Assembly (NCBI RefSeq): GCF_014212135.1 | Contig: NZ_JACJVQ010000006.1 | Coordinates: 186,001 to 250,000 of the forward strand | Direction: 5' to 3' | DNA length: 64,000 bases | Source: Cohnella thailandensis | Lineage (GTDB): Bacteria; Bacillota; Bacilli; Paenibacillales; Paenibacillaceae | In this document: positions 26,096-35,501 of the stretch, piece by piece | Position numbering within the stretch: the stretch's first letter is position 1 | Layout: every line of letters begins with the position of its first letter | The notes under the pieces: model-generated | What the model was told of the DNA's origin: nothing | Database searches by the model: none | The model's input: only the letters and a program-made list of their open reading frames with translations | Program-made: the position numbers and the translations under genes

Positions 26096-27532
26096 TTATA
26101 TCGCTCTCCCATACGGTTGCCCCGAAGCTTCGGGGTCGATCAACTCTCCTCTATTGCATAACCCGGCGAAGGCGGCGACGCATTCCGGATCGAAGTGGGT
26201 GCCGCTGCCTTCGACGATCGCCTTCAACGCGCGTTCTTGTGGCCAGGGATCGCGATACGCTCTTCGCGAGGTCAGCGCGTCATATACGTCCGCGACGGCC
26301 AAGATTCTGGCGAGCAGCGAGATTTCTTCGCCTCGCAGCTTGTCCGGATAGCCCGTCCCGTCCCATTTCTCGTGATGGTGCCGGATGACGGACAGCTCTT
26401 CGGTCATGAAGCCGATATATTTGCACATCTCGTATCCGATCACGGGATGCTGCTCGATCACGGTCCGTTCATGCGTATCCAATTTTCCCGGCTTGTTCAG
26501 AATTTCGCTGGGAATCCGTATTTTCCCGACATCGTGAATGAGACCGCCCCTAGCGAGGGCCCGCATCTGTTCCGTATCCAGGTTCATGGCTCGGGCCAGC
26601 TGCAAGCCGTACATGGCTACGCGGTAATTGTGGCCTGCCGTATATTCGTCTTTGGTCTCCGTGGCGACGATCAGGTTATGCATGCTGCCGGAGATAAAGA
26701 CGCGAAGCGGATCCGAAGACGGTTGGCGATTGGCCTGCCGCAGGGCATGGGTGATCGAGATGTTCGACCGATATTGGGCTATAACGCCGTACAACAGCAT
26801 CAACGCCGACACGGCGAGGACGATATGATACAACCACCAAGCGAGCGTCCACATCATGGTGGTGACCATGACGAGTTCGGTAATCATAAGCAGGACGGAA
26901 CCGAACACGATGGCCGCATGCAAAGGAAATTGAACGAGCCGAAATTGCTGAAAGTATCTCTTGGCCGCCCAAAAATACAGAAGGCCCGTAATCAGCGCCA
27001 TCAGATAATTAATCGGCGTAATGTGGATCGGGACGAATTCGGAAATATCGGGGTATGCAAGAGAAGCGATATTCAAAAGGACGATGAAGGCTACCCAACC
27101 CGCGACGATTCGCTTGCGATGCTTCGACACCATGCGCATGAAGGCGTGGTCGGACGATAAGGTCGAGAGGTAGATCCAGATCGCGCACGAGGTCATTCCG
27201 ATCTGCGAGGCTACGCCCGCCAAGTGGTAGGGGTCATGAACGAGGAACCCGGGGGTCGAGAGCGCGTGAATGAGAAAGAATCCATTGAGAGAAAAAATGG
27301 CCAAGGCCAGCATAAGCACGCTCATATCCCGAAGCCGGAGCCCCGTCCAGCCGACGGCAATGGCGCTGATGGCCAGTGCGAAGAGCGTCGGAGTGAGAAC
27401 GTAAAAGTGGAAGCGGGGGAGATCCCACATCGTATCGCGTCCGGGGAACGTCAGAAGATAGGCAAATCCCAGAAGGATAGCGGCGGCGGTTATTGACACC
27501 ATGGCGATTAATGAGCGAGTCGAACGAGGCAT
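26096..27532 (-). CDS. Membrane HD-GYP phosphodiesterase
   Basis: 478 residues from ATG 27532 (AGGTGG 8 bases upstream; ATG 27538 is also possible). Seven or eight membrane helices (about 1-245) are followed by an HD-GYP domain. The motifs GGLIHDVGKIRIPSEIL, HPVIGYEMC and RHHHEKWDGTGYP are intact, including the HD pair and the GYP signature, so cyclic-di-GMP (or cGAMP) hydrolysis is expected. The membrane part probably senses a signal in the bilayer. Monocistronic. Confidence 0.9.
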   Translation of the reverse strand: MPRSTRSLIAMVSITAAAILLGFAYLLTFPGRDTMWDLPRFHFYVLTPTLFALAISAIAVGWTGLRLRDMSVLMLALAIFSLNGFFLIHALSTPGFLVHDPYHLAGVASQIGMTSCAIWIYLSTLSSDHAFMRMVSKHRKRIVAGWVAFIVLLNIASLAYPDISEFVPIHITPINYLMALITGLLYFWAAKRYFQQFRLVQFPLHAAIVFGSVLLMITELVMVTTMMWTLAWWLYHIVLAVSALMLLYGVIAQYRSNISITHALRQANRQPSSDPLRVFISGSMHNLIVATETKDEYTAGHNYRVAMYGLQLARAMNLDTEQMRALARGGLIHDVGKIRIPSEILNKPGKLDTHERTVIEQHPVIGYEMCKYIGFMTEELSVIRHHHEKWDGTGYPDKLRGEEISLLARILAVADVYDALTSRRAYRDPWPQERALKAIVEGSGTHFDPECVAAFAGLCNRGELIDPEASGQPYGRAI

Positions 27533-27653
27533 CCTCATTCCCACCTTCCATATATAGGCTGCTGATCTGTGTTCAAGATTCGACACGGGTTGTGTCGATT
27601 CCTGCCGAGTATACCGCCCTTATTTATAGGGAAGGAAAGCCATTCCTATTAAA

Positions 27654-28496
27654 CTATTCCCGTTCCAGTAAACGCAATAACCTCTCTTCGGTGCCCGTTC
27701 CGGGCACAGGAACGTAGAAACACCAATGCAGGCCCGGGTCGTTATCGACTACGGAAGCAGAATGGATCACGAACTCCAGCTCCTGCGAGTCCGGAAGACG
27801 GATTAAGGCGGTCGCGACCCGCCTGTGCTTGATTTCATAGAGCTCCCAATAATGAACAAACTCCTTGCTTTCCATTCTCAAACGTTCCAACCGTTCCATG
27901 TATAGCGGATTATCCTTGTAACGCTCTAAGTTCGCCCTCAACATCGCCGTGGAGTATTGGGCATACGCCTCCCAATTCACCAGTCTTTGACGGTAGTCCG
28001 AATGACAAAACAGAATGTTCATCATATACCGTTCGCTTTGCGGCAGACTGCCGAAATCGGCTATGACCCGTTCTGCCGCCCGATTCCAGACGATGACATC
28101 CGTCCCTTCGTCCGTCACGAAGGAAGGATAATGCAATTGATCCACGATCGATTGCAGAAATCCGGTATCCGATCTTTCGTTTGTTGGCGCTGCACCCGCG
28201 TTCGCCGGGTCCATATTGGCCAGATCGAACAGATGCTTCCGCTCGTCTTCGTCCAGCATCAACGCGTTGCTGATATTCAGCAACACTTCCGGCGAAGGAT
28301 TAACCTCTCTGCCTTGCTCCAGCCAAGTATAGTAAGTGACGCTTAAATTAGCGAGATAGGAGACTTCCTCTCTTCGTAGCCCAGGGGTGCGTCTCCGTCC
28401 GGGAAGAGGCTTAATCCCCGCTTTTGAAGGCTGCAGCCGTTCCCTGCGCGATTTAATGAATTCGCCCAAAGCGGATGAGTTGCGATTTGTTTTCAC
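27654..28496 (-). CDS. XRE/MmyB-type transcriptional regulator (first copy)
   Basis: 280 residues from GTG 28496 (GGAGGTG 6 bases upstream; GTG 28505 overlaps that site). N-terminal helix-turn-helix (about 8-75) has RTPGLRREEVSYLANLSVTYYTWLEQGR. The C-terminal MmyB ligand-binding PAS-like domain (about 100-270) includes VIVWNRAAERVIADF. MmyB proteins bind fatty-acid-like ligands and control nearby oxidoreductases. It is divergent from an SDR gene; a close relative lies at 43294-44112 beside an aldo/keto reductase. Confidence 0.88.
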   Translation of the reverse strand: MKTNRNSSALGEFIKSRRERLQPSKAGIKPLPGRRRTPGLRREEVSYLANLSVTYYTWLEQGREVNPSPEVLLNISNALMLDEDERKHLFDLANMDPANAGAAPTNERSDTGFLQSIVDQLHYPSFVTDEGTDVIVWNRAAERVIADFGSLPQSERYMMNILFCHSDYRQRLVNWEAYAQYSTAMLRANLERYKDNPLYMERLERLRMESKEFVHYWELYEIKHRRVATALIRLPDSQELEFVIHSASVVDNDPGLHWCFYVPVPGTGTEERLLRLLERE

Positions 28497-28520
28497 GTAG
28501 GGCACCTCCGATTCTTCCTA

Positions 28521-28534
28521 TGCGAGCATTCGCA
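28521..28534. promoter_or_regulatory. Short inverted repeat upstream of MmyB regulator
   Basis: TGCGA-GCAT-TCGCA, 25 bases upstream of the regulator start in the region shared with the SDR gene. Possible operator. Confidence 0.35.
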
Positions 28535-28716
28535 ATCTTATACGATCATTATAAACGCTGCTTAGCATCTGTTGCCACGACACGGATTTTTAGTCGAGAA
28601 TGGATGCTGTTAGTCTTGTTAATAGGATAAACAGGATGTGGTTAACCCCCCTTATCGACGCTACGATTAAGATTACTTACGACAGAGGATCGTCATCGAT
28701 AGGAGGGTTTCGTTTC

Positions 28717-29517
28717 ATGAACAAGTATATCTATAAGAACAAGCTGGCTTTAGTCACCGGCGCTTCGTCCGGAATAGGGAAAGCGTATGCCAAAGAACTG
28801 GCGTCGCGAGGCTGTCATGTCGTGCTGGCAGCGCGCTCCAAGGATAAGCTGGACGTATTGGCTAGGGATATCAATCGCCAATACGGCGTACAGGCTCATG
28901 CGTTGGCATGCGATTTGTCCAAACCGAATGCCCCGCGTCAACTGGCCGAGCAACTCTCGGGACTCGGCTTGTCGGTCGACATTCTTATCAACAATGCTGG
29001 CGTCGGCACTCACGGCCTTTTCGAGGACATAGAACCGGAGCGCGAGCAAGATGAGATTAGGCTGAACACGGCTTCGCTGGTCGACCTTACGCACCGGTTA
29101 TTGCCCGATATGCTGAGGCGGAAGGACGGAATCGTCGTCAACGTGGCTTCGATGGCCGCGTTTATGCCTTGCGCTTACTCGGCCGTTTACGGGGCTACCA
29201 AAGCATTCGTATTGTCCTTCTCCGAAGCGCTATGGGCGGAGACGCGCGGACGGGGCGTTCGCGTGCTCGCGCTGTGCCCGGGCGCAACCGAGACGGGCTT
29301 CTTCGATGCGGTCGGCAGCCAGGACATGGCCGCGGGCCAGAAGCTCTCGACCCCGGAAAGGGTCGTACAAGCCGGATTTCGCGGGATTGATCAGGGGCGC
29401 AGCTATATCATCGATGGCCGTAACAATTACTTGATGGCCCAATCGATCCGTTTTTTTAGCAGGCGCCAGGTGGCCTTGATTATGGAACGCATGTCGCGCC
29501 CCAAAAGGCAAGGATAG
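28717..29517 (+). CDS. Short-chain dehydrogenase/reductase
   Basis: 266 residues from ATG 28717 behind AGGAGGG. Classical SDR: cofactor site TGASSGIG, NNAGVG, catalytic Ser in VASMAAF and Tyr/Lys in YSAVYGATK. The C-terminus is longer than minimal SDRs and rich in basic residues (RFFSRRQVALIMERMSRPK), as in the DltE/YqjQ-like group that acts on lipids or steroids. Divergent from an MmyB-type regulator that probably controls it. Confidence 0.88.
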   Translation: MNKYIYKNKLALVTGASSGIGKAYAKELASRGCHVVLAARSKDKLDVLARDINRQYGVQAHALACDLSKPNAPRQLAEQLSGLGLSVDILINNAGVGTHGLFEDIEPEREQDEIRLNTASLVDLTHRLLPDMLRRKDGIVVNVASMAAFMPCAYSAVYGATKAFVLSFSEALWAETRGRGVRVLALCPGATETGFFDAVGSQDMAAGQKLSTPERVVQAGFRGIDQGRSYIIDGRNNYLMAQSIRFFSRRQVALIMERMSRPKRQG

Positions 29518-29540
29518 GCTAAAACGCGATGTTCGGAAGA

Positions 29541-30818
29541 TTATTCGTTAACGGCTTCCGGGGCAGCCGCCCGGTGGAAGCCCCTTCTGCCGAGCAAGCC
29601 AACCGCTAGCGCCAATAAGGTGAGGCCTGCCGCGGACAGATAAAGATTCACGATGCCGAACTTCTCGGCTAGGCCGGCCATGACCAGCAGCGAGATACAG
29701 AACGTAAGATGCAGCAAAGAAGCCTGGGCGGACAGCACTTTGGGCAGCAGCTCCGGGGCCGCGCTTCGCTGAATCAAGGTTCGGCGGTTGACGATCGACA
29801 GCTCGGCGAACGGGCCCATCAACAGCACAAGGATAAGCGCGATGAATGGCTGGGTGGTAAGCGCGTAGAAAGCGGTCAGGACGCCGTAACCCGCCATGCC
29901 GATCAGCATGGCGGCCAGCGACCGGTTGCCGATCGCCCTTGCCAGCGCAAGCACCAGCAATCCGCCGCCGACCGTCCCGGCGAAATAAGCCGCATTAATG
30001 AAGCCCCACCACTCTTCGCCCTGCCCAAGCGCAACTTGAACGAAGGCAAGCGTAAAGGCTCCGATCCATACCGATCCGCCCAGCATGTCGATCATATCCA
30101 TGAACGTAAGCAACCGTAGGCGGGGCGTTTTCCATATCGTTTTCCAGCCTTCGGTAAGGGTGTGCCATTTGGACGATGAAGAAGCTGTGTTATCGTCAGG
30201 CAGCACCTCTGTCTGCCGCCGAACCGGATTGACGTCCGACGGATCCTTGACGCCGAGCGTAAAAGCCGCCGCCAACCCGTAGATAACGGCCGTCAGCAGC
30301 AATGAGTGACTGGCGCCCAGCCAAGCGACGACGATGCCGCTAAGCCCCCAGCCCGCAAACTGCACCGCTTGGTCGCTGACGCTGATCAGGCCGTTCGCCT
30401 TGAGCAGGCCCTGCTCGTGAGCGACAAGCCTCGGAACGAGGGCATTGCGGGCGGGAACCGTCCATCCGTCGAGGAAGGACATGCTGAAGACCAACAATAA
30501 AACAAGAACCAGCGAGGAATCCTCGCCGATCAGCTGCAGGTATGAGGCCAAGCACACGAACAGCAGGAACTGGCCCGTCTGCGACAGGAGCAGCAGGGCG
30601 GTCAGCTTGAAGCGGTTGATCAGCAGCGGCGCGACCAGACCGCTCAGCATTTGCGCGCCGCTGCGCATGAGCGGCATAAACGCGGCGGATACCAGCGAAT
30701 CCGTCTGGTTCAGCACCAGCACCGTAAGCGCCATGATATAGAGAACATCCGCGGCATTCGCCGCCGTTTGGGTGGTCAACAGACAATAGAAAGATCGGGT
30801 CAAGAACGATGATTTCAT
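29541..30818 (-). CDS. MFS transporter (EntS/MFS_3 type)
   Basis: 425 residues from ATG 30818; an upstream ATG at 30848 has no ribosome site, and at 30818 only a distant GAGGG is present. Twelve membrane helices. LDGWTVPARNALVPRLV fits the loop of macrolide/enterobactin efflux proteins (Mef/EntS group). Likely exports a small molecule; substrate unknown. It converges with the SDR gene, 23 bases apart. Confidence 0.85.
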   Translation of the reverse strand: MKSSFLTRSFYCLLTTQTAANAADVLYIMALTVLVLNQTDSLVSAAFMPLMRSGAQMLSGLVAPLLINRFKLTALLLLSQTGQFLLFVCLASYLQLIGEDSSLVLVLLLVFSMSFLDGWTVPARNALVPRLVAHEQGLLKANGLISVSDQAVQFAGWGLSGIVVAWLGASHSLLLTAVIYGLAAAFTLGVKDPSDVNPVRRQTEVLPDDNTASSSSKWHTLTEGWKTIWKTPRLRLLTFMDMIDMLGGSVWIGAFTLAFVQVALGQGEEWWGFINAAYFAGTVGGGLLVLALARAIGNRSLAAMLIGMAGYGVLTAFYALTTQPFIALILVLLMGPFAELSIVNRRTLIQRSAAPELLPKVLSAQASLLHLTFCISLLVMAGLAEKFGIVNLYLSAAGLTLLALAVGLLGRRGFHRAAAPEAVNE

Positions 30819-30919
30819 TGCGGGAGTAGCCCTCGATTCTTGAAGCATGTCGAATAAGGTGCAATAAGAATCAGGATACGGGAATATGAAGGTTTTTACA
30901 ATTGAGGCCGTCAGAGAAG

Positions 30920-30942
30920 ACCATCCGCGCAGGATGGTTTTT
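30920..30942 (+). terminator. Terminator-like hairpin in the GMC gene leader
   Basis: ACCATCC-GCGCA-GGATGGT followed by TTTTT, oriented rightward, 70 bases before the GMC start. No rightward gene ends nearby, so it may end a small leader RNA or act as an attenuator. Confidence 0.55.
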
Positions 30943-31012
30943 AATTATTGTGAAACAGGCACATGGGAAGGGGAGGGGAAATAGGCTACATAAGCTTAGT
31001 GGAGGTGTTAAG

Positions 31013-32641
31013 GTGGGGAATAAAATCCTATTCGACTACATCGTTATCGGAACGGGGCCGGCCGGGGCGGTGATAGCCAAAACGTTATCGGACGATAGAA
31101 AGACGTCGGTCCTTCTTGTAGAAGCAGGCGAGAATAACGATAAGGATAAGCCGATTAGAGACTCCGCTTTTGCGCCGGAATTGGAAGAGAGCTATTTCCC
31201 TCAGTATTTTTGGCAAGGAGAGGGAGTGCCCCAAGAAGGGGTCGATGACCGCTCGTTCGAATGGACAACGGGGCGGCTTCTGGGCGGAGGCTCATCCATT
31301 AACGGGGAGCAATACGTGCGGCCTACATCGGCTGTTTTCAGAGAGTGGGAGAAGCTGCTTGGACCGTTATGGTCGCCTAAACGCGCGATCCTTCGCTTCA
31401 AGAAATTAGAGAAGTATAACGGCCAAACGGACGATCCGCAATTTCGCGGATATAGAGGGCGAATAGACATCCGGCAGGCACCGAGAACTCCGACGACGAT
31501 GGCCGATAAATTAACGGAAGCCATCGAACGGGCTGCCGGGTATCCGGAGATCGTCGACTATAATGATCCCCGTACTCCGCTAGGACCGTTTACGCGTTGG
31601 CAGCTTTATCAGAATCCGGACGGAACGAGAGAGAGCTCGTCGAGAGCGTTCTTATCGCCGGATATTATGCTCCCAACCGGGCGCGGCGTTAAAGGGAGGA
31701 AGCTGCGGGTATTCGTCAAGACGACCGCGCTCCGCGTTCTTTTCTCGAATCGACGCGCGAGTGGAGTCGAGCTCCTCAAGGCAGGCAAGCGCCTTAAAGT
31801 TTACGCTAGGAAGAAGGTAATTATTTCGGCCGGAATCAATAGCGCGCAGCTATTGATGCTGTCCGGCATCGGACCCGCTAGACTTCTTCAGGATAAAGGC
31901 ATACCTGTCGTATTCGATAATCCGAATGTAGGCAAGAAATTAAGAAACCACACGCTCAACTTTGCCGCTTTCACAACTAATCCCGCCGATCGAGCCTTGC
32001 CCCCGAGCGATCCGGATGCTTTATATACGGGCGGAGCTTTCCTGCCGGACCCTTCCGGCCGAAATCCCCACAGACGGGCCGTTCAACTTGTCGGCATAGC
32101 CGCTGACGAAATGCTGAACATCGCGATCTTATGGTTGCGTCCTAGAAGCCGAGGAAGCATTAAGATCCAGAACAATGATCCTTTAAAAATACCCTTGGCG
32201 GATGAAGGCTTTCTGGTGAACTCGGACGATTTGGAATCGATTAAAAATGTTTATAGAATTTATATTAAGGATATCGCGGCGAAGCTGGAAGCCATCGATC
32301 CTTCCTATCGATTAGTCGAACCGACGTTGGACGTGATCGATGACGATTCCCGATTGGAGGAATTTATTAAACAAAATTTTGAGCATAACCACCATCAACA
32401 AGGATCCTTGCGTATGGCCCCTTTAACCAAAGGAGGAGTCGTGGATCGACGAGGCCGCGTTCATGGGGTAAAGGATTTAATCGTAGCGGATGCGTCCATT
32501 ATTCCGTTTACCGTCGACGGGAACACCTCGGCAGCGGCTTTTCTTATCGGTTATACGATCGCCCGGCAGCTTAAACGGCAGTCGAACAAAAATCCCAAAC
32601 GCCGGACCATCCCTATACGGCAAGAAACTAACGAGGAATAA
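31013..32641 (+). CDS. GMC-family FAD oxidoreductase
   Basis: 542 residues from GTG 31013 (GGAGGTG just upstream). FAD-binding fold at the N-terminus (DYIVIGTGPAGAVIAKTL, then LLVEAGENND), first GMC signature-like GRLLGGGSSINGEQYVRP, second signature ISAGINSAQLLMLSGIGP and C-terminal domain with HNHHQQGS (catalytic His region) and DASIIPFTVDGNTSAAAF. Oxidises an alcohol or sugar with flavin. It is followed by two tandem DUF1259 genes but separated from them by a terminator. Confidence 0.9.
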   Translation: MGNKILFDYIVIGTGPAGAVIAKTLSDDRKTSVLLVEAGENNDKDKPIRDSAFAPELEESYFPQYFWQGEGVPQEGVDDRSFEWTTGRLLGGGSSINGEQYVRPTSAVFREWEKLLGPLWSPKRAILRFKKLEKYNGQTDDPQFRGYRGRIDIRQAPRTPTTMADKLTEAIERAAGYPEIVDYNDPRTPLGPFTRWQLYQNPDGTRESSSRAFLSPDIMLPTGRGVKGRKLRVFVKTTALRVLFSNRRASGVELLKAGKRLKVYARKKVIISAGINSAQLLMLSGIGPARLLQDKGIPVVFDNPNVGKKLRNHTLNFAAFTTNPADRALPPSDPDALYTGGAFLPDPSGRNPHRRAVQLVGIAADEMLNIAILWLRPRSRGSIKIQNNDPLKIPLADEGFLVNSDDLESIKNVYRIYIKDIAAKLEAIDPSYRLVEPTLDVIDDDSRLEEFIKQNFEHNHHQQGSLRMAPLTKGGVVDRRGRVHGVKDLIVADASIIPFTVDGNTSAAAFLIGYTIARQLKRQSNKNPKRRTIPIRQETNEE

Positions 32642-32642
32642 T

Positions 32643-32670
32643 CGCGTCCGCCCGGATGCGTTTTTTTTTT
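32643..32670 (+). terminator. Terminator after GMC gene
   Basis: CGCGTCCG-CC-CGGATGCG (one G-T pair) followed by ten T. Confidence 0.9.
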
Positions 32671-32748
32671 GGAAGCGTGCAATTTGTCCAATTCAAATCT
32701 CCTCCCTGGAACATAGCTTATCCAGAACACGACTAAAGGAGGAGCCAT

Positions 32749-33168
32749 ATGGCAGGACATGTGAAGGTGAGTCCGCAATTCAGAAGACTCTGTGCCCAAT
32801 TCGGGAGAATTCTCGGGGGCGAATCGGAGATCGAGGCAGGTCCGGTTTGTTTTGTCACGCGGATGACGAATCTCCGGGAAACGATCTTGAACAGGAGAAC
32901 GAGATCTCCTCTCGTTCAAATGCAGATGTTCTCGTTCGAATCTCTCGACAGATCGGGTCGCGCTCTTTGCCTGGGCGAAACGGCCGTCCATCAGAACCAG
33001 GTGAATCGATTGATTTCGAATCTCCGCAGACGAGGGATTAAAGTGACCGCGATTCATAACCACTGGCTCAAAGAAAATCCTCGCTTAATGTATATGCATT
33101 GGGAAGCCATCATGGATCCTGTCGTATTCGCCAGAAGAACCAAAGACTCCATTGCGTTTCTGGGTTAA
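32749..33168 (+). CDS. DUF1259 (LppY/LpqO-like) protein, copy A
   Basis: 139 residues; AGGAGGAG precedes ATG 32749. A DUF1259 domain fills the protein. Its conserved core is SGRALCLGETAVHQNQVNRL, followed by KVTAIHNHW and PRLMYMHWEA, where the His residues suggest a metal site. Mycobacterial LppY/LpqO lipoproteins carry this domain, but here there is no signal peptide or lipobox, so it is cytosolic. Its function is unknown in the family. About two thirds identical by eye to copy B just downstream. Confidence 0.85.
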   Translation: MAGHVKVSPQFRRLCAQFGRILGGESEIEAGPVCFVTRMTNLRETILNRRTRSPLVQMQMFSFESLDRSGRALCLGETAVHQNQVNRLISNLRRRGIKVTAIHNHWLKENPRLMYMHWEAIMDPVVFARRTKDSIAFLG

Positions 33169-33218
33169 TGGCCGAGCAATGACTATATAGGTTAAGAAAC
33201 TATGGGAGGATGATACGT

Positions 33219-33635
33219 ATGGCGGTGAAAGCCAGCCCGCAATTTATAAGGCTATGCAACCAATTCTCGTCTATTTTAGGTGGAACGGAGCATGAAATTA
33301 CGAAGGGACCGGTCTGTTTCGTCACTAGAAACAGGAGGGTCAACGCCGCAATCTTAGGAAGACGCACCACGTCCCCTTTGGTCCGATACCAGCTGTTCTC
33401 GTTCGAGTCCTTGGACTCTTCGGGACGCGCACTCTGTCTGGGGGAGACGGCGCTGTTCCAAAATCAAGCGAACCGGCTGCTTTCCAATCTTCGCAAGAAC
33501 GGAATCAAAGTAACGGCACTCCACAATCACTGGCTGTTCGAGAATCCGCGTCTTATGTATATCCATTGGGAATCGATCGATAATCCCATTGCCTTCGCGA
33601 GAAAAGTAAAACGTTCCATCGCGTTTTTGGGTTAA
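33219..33635 (+). CDS. DUF1259 (LppY/LpqO-like) protein, copy B
   Basis: 138 residues from ATG 33219 (GGGAGG 9 bases upstream). Same domain and same His-containing core as copy A: SGRALCLGETALFQNQANRL, KVTALHNHW and PRLMYIHWES. The pair arose by tandem duplication and has diverged mostly at the N-terminus. They lie 50 bases apart with separate ribosome sites and no terminator between them, so they are probably co-transcribed. Confidence 0.85.
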   Translation: MAVKASPQFIRLCNQFSSILGGTEHEITKGPVCFVTRNRRVNAAILGRRTTSPLVRYQLFSFESLDSSGRALCLGETALFQNQANRLLSNLRKNGIKVTALHNHWLFENPRLMYIHWESIDNPIAFARKVKRSIAFLG

Positions 33636-33668
33636 TCGCGGGCGGATTACGTTCAATATTCCCAATAG

Positions 33669-33695
33669 AGGCCATCCCGCCATGGGATGGCCTTT
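33669..33695 (+). terminator. Terminator after DUF1259 pair
   Basis: AGGCCATCCC-GCCAT-GGGATGGCCT followed by TT; short T run, between convergent genes. Confidence 0.7.
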
Positions 33696-33713
33696 GCCGT
33701 TGGTTTCACGGCA

Positions 33714-34106
33714 TTATTTATTACGTCTTATTGCATTAGCCATTCCGCCGATCAAGAGTCCCCATATCGCATTCGTCGCGAATACGCTCACTAGCGCCAG
33801 AGGGTTTGTCAGCGGGCCTTCGAGTTTCCCGTCAAGAATGGGAGATAAGATACCGCTAAGCAAGATGGCGAACAACGCATAGCTCAATCCCGCGCCGATA
33901 AGGATAGGGATGGGATTCGGGACTTTTCTAACCAAGACAATCGTCAGCCACGCCAAGGAGATCAGAATCGTCATGAGGATGCTGCCGAACGGTTGGCCGA
34001 TGTATTCAATCGCTCCGGTGATCTTCAAGACGGGCCTGATGAGCGCTAAAGCGCCTAAACCAATCATAAGAGGCCAATTAGCTTTCACAAGTTCTTTTGC
34101 ATTCAT
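33714..34106 (-). CDS. Small membrane protein, unknown function
   Basis: 130 residues, four predicted membrane helices, basic C-terminus (NAIRRNK). The NWPLMIGLGALALIRPVLKITG start and repeated Gly/Ala-rich helices resemble uncharacterised Bacillus membrane proteins. Its ATG overlaps the stop of the upstream membrane protein gene (ATGA), so the two are translated together. No function assigned. Confidence 0.7.
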   Translation of the reverse strand: MNAKELVKANWPLMIGLGALALIRPVLKITGAIEYIGQPFGSILMTILISLAWLTIVLVRKVPNPIPILIGAGLSYALFAILLSGILSPILDGKLEGPLTNPLALVSVFATNAIWGLLIGGMANAIRRNK

Positions 34107-34627
34107 TTACGGTCCTTTCCTTTCCCCTTTTTAATCCTCCCGAATGGCTTGTAGTACGTAATGAAGACCATCAGCAGAAGGCAAAATAAATTAAAGCAAG
34201 CCATAATAAGGATGGACAACCATGTCGACTGGAAGGTCTGGCTTTGCAAGGTCGCGAATTCCATATCGGCAATCAGATCCGCCAGGGAGGCTGTCCAATT
34301 ATCCAGAAAGAAGATTCCGAGCAGGATCGTAATCACGGTGAGAGCCAGCTTGATAACGATCCAGTAATGCTTGACCAATCCCCATTGCGTCCATAATGAC
34401 AGCAGAATACCCGTAAGCAGCGTCAATAGTGCCGGATATTTCAGCAGGTTCTCGTCGATCACTTCCATGCTGGATAACGTATAAGCCAGCTGTTCCCCAT
34501 TAGCGGCGCTTTGCAAATAAACGGCCAGCAGAATCATTCCAAGCGTCCCGCCAATCCATGAGGCAACCGCAATAACGTGGATAGCGACTACTAGTTGTTT
34601 TTTCTTCTGACCAAGTTTATAGGCCAT
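34103..34627 (-). CDS. DUF2269-like integral membrane protein
   Basis: 174 residues, four membrane helices. LVVAIHVIAVASWIGGTLGMILLAV with the His in helix 1 and the long second half resemble DUF2269-type and CopD-like membrane proteins. Whether it binds haem or metal is not known. First of a two-gene unit, divergent from a two-component system at 34815; the common spacer suggests regulation by it. Confidence 0.65.
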   Translation of the reverse strand: MAYKLGQKKKQLVVAIHVIAVASWIGGTLGMILLAVYLQSAANGEQLAYTLSSMEVIDENLLKYPALLTLLTGILLSLWTQWGLVKHYWIVIKLALTVITILLGIFFLDNWTASLADLIADMEFATLQSQTFQSTWLSILIMACFNLFCLLLMVFITYYKPFGRIKKGKGKDRK

Positions 34628-34814
34628 GTCGTCATGAATCCCCCTCGCTTCGACCTTGTCGGTGTCCGAATAACGCTGCGTATCCCCGCGCCATTTAATT
34701 TAGCAAAGAAATGTTGTGAACTTATGACGATGCTTTGCGATTACGGTGATATCGACGTCGATCTTGAAATCTTCGGCTATAATGACAAGAGTTATGGGAA
34801 AAGGGGGCTGCGCC

Positions 34815-35501
34815 ATGTCCGATACGATCTTATTGGTAGACGATGAAGAGAAGGTTCTTGAATTCATGAGCTCGTTCCTAATGAATGAGGGTTATCGAAT
34901 CGTCACGGCCAGGACGGGAGCGGAGGCTCTTGCCCTAACGAAGGAGAAGAAGCCGGCGTTGGTGGTCCTGGACTGGATGATGCCGAACATGAGCGGGCTC
35001 GACGTATGCAGGGAATTGCGCAAGAACAGCCGCGTAGGAATTATTATGCTGACCGCCAAATCGGATGAGGTCGACAAGATCATCGGCCTGGAGGTGGGAG
35101 CGGACGATTATATCACCAAGCCGTTCTCGTTGAGAGAATTATTGGCTCGCATTCGCTCCGTGTTGCGCAGACTGAACGGGGATCCCGAGATTGATGATCA
35201 ATTGATCAGAGGCGACTTGATCATCTCCATCCCGGAATGCCGCGCGTGGAAGCGGGGGGTAGAGATCGGCATGACGCCTACCGAATTCAAGCTCTTGTTA
35301 ACGCTGGCGGTTAAACCGGGTATCGTCTACAGCCGCTTGCAATTATTGAAAGCCGCTCTGGATGACGATTTCCTAAACGTGGAGAGAACGGTCGATGCCC
35401 ATATCAGCCGTTTGCGCAAAAAGATAGAGGACGACGTCTCGAGCCCGAAATATATCGAAACCGTTTACGGATTCGGGTATCGGTTCGGTGGCCAACCATG
35501 A
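34815..35501 (+). CDS. OmpR-family response regulator
   Basis: 228 residues from ATG 34815 (AAGGGGG upstream). Receiver domain with Asp9/Asp10 and the phospho-acceptor Asp53 in LDWMMPNMSG, Lys of TKPFS; winged helix from about 130 with GMTPTEFKLLLTLA and ending VYGFGYRFGG. Overlaps the kinase gene by 4 bases (ATGA). Targets may be the divergent pair of membrane proteins. Confidence 0.92.
   Translation: MSDTILLVDDEEKVLEFMSSFLMNEGYRIVTARTGAEALALTKEKKPALVVLDWMMPNMSGLDVCRELRKNSRVGIIMLTAKSDEVDKIIGLEVGADDYITKPFSLRELLARIRSVLRRLNGDPEIDDQLIRGDLIISIPECRAWKRGVEIGMTPTEFKLLLTLAVKPGIVYSRLQLLKAALDDDFLNVERTVDAHISRLRKKIEDDVSSPKYIETVYGFGYRFGGQP

Noticed and set aside
32749..33635. The two DUF1259 genes as one gene with a frameshift
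   Set aside because: Each has its own ribosome site, start, full domain and stop; they are tandem paralogs.
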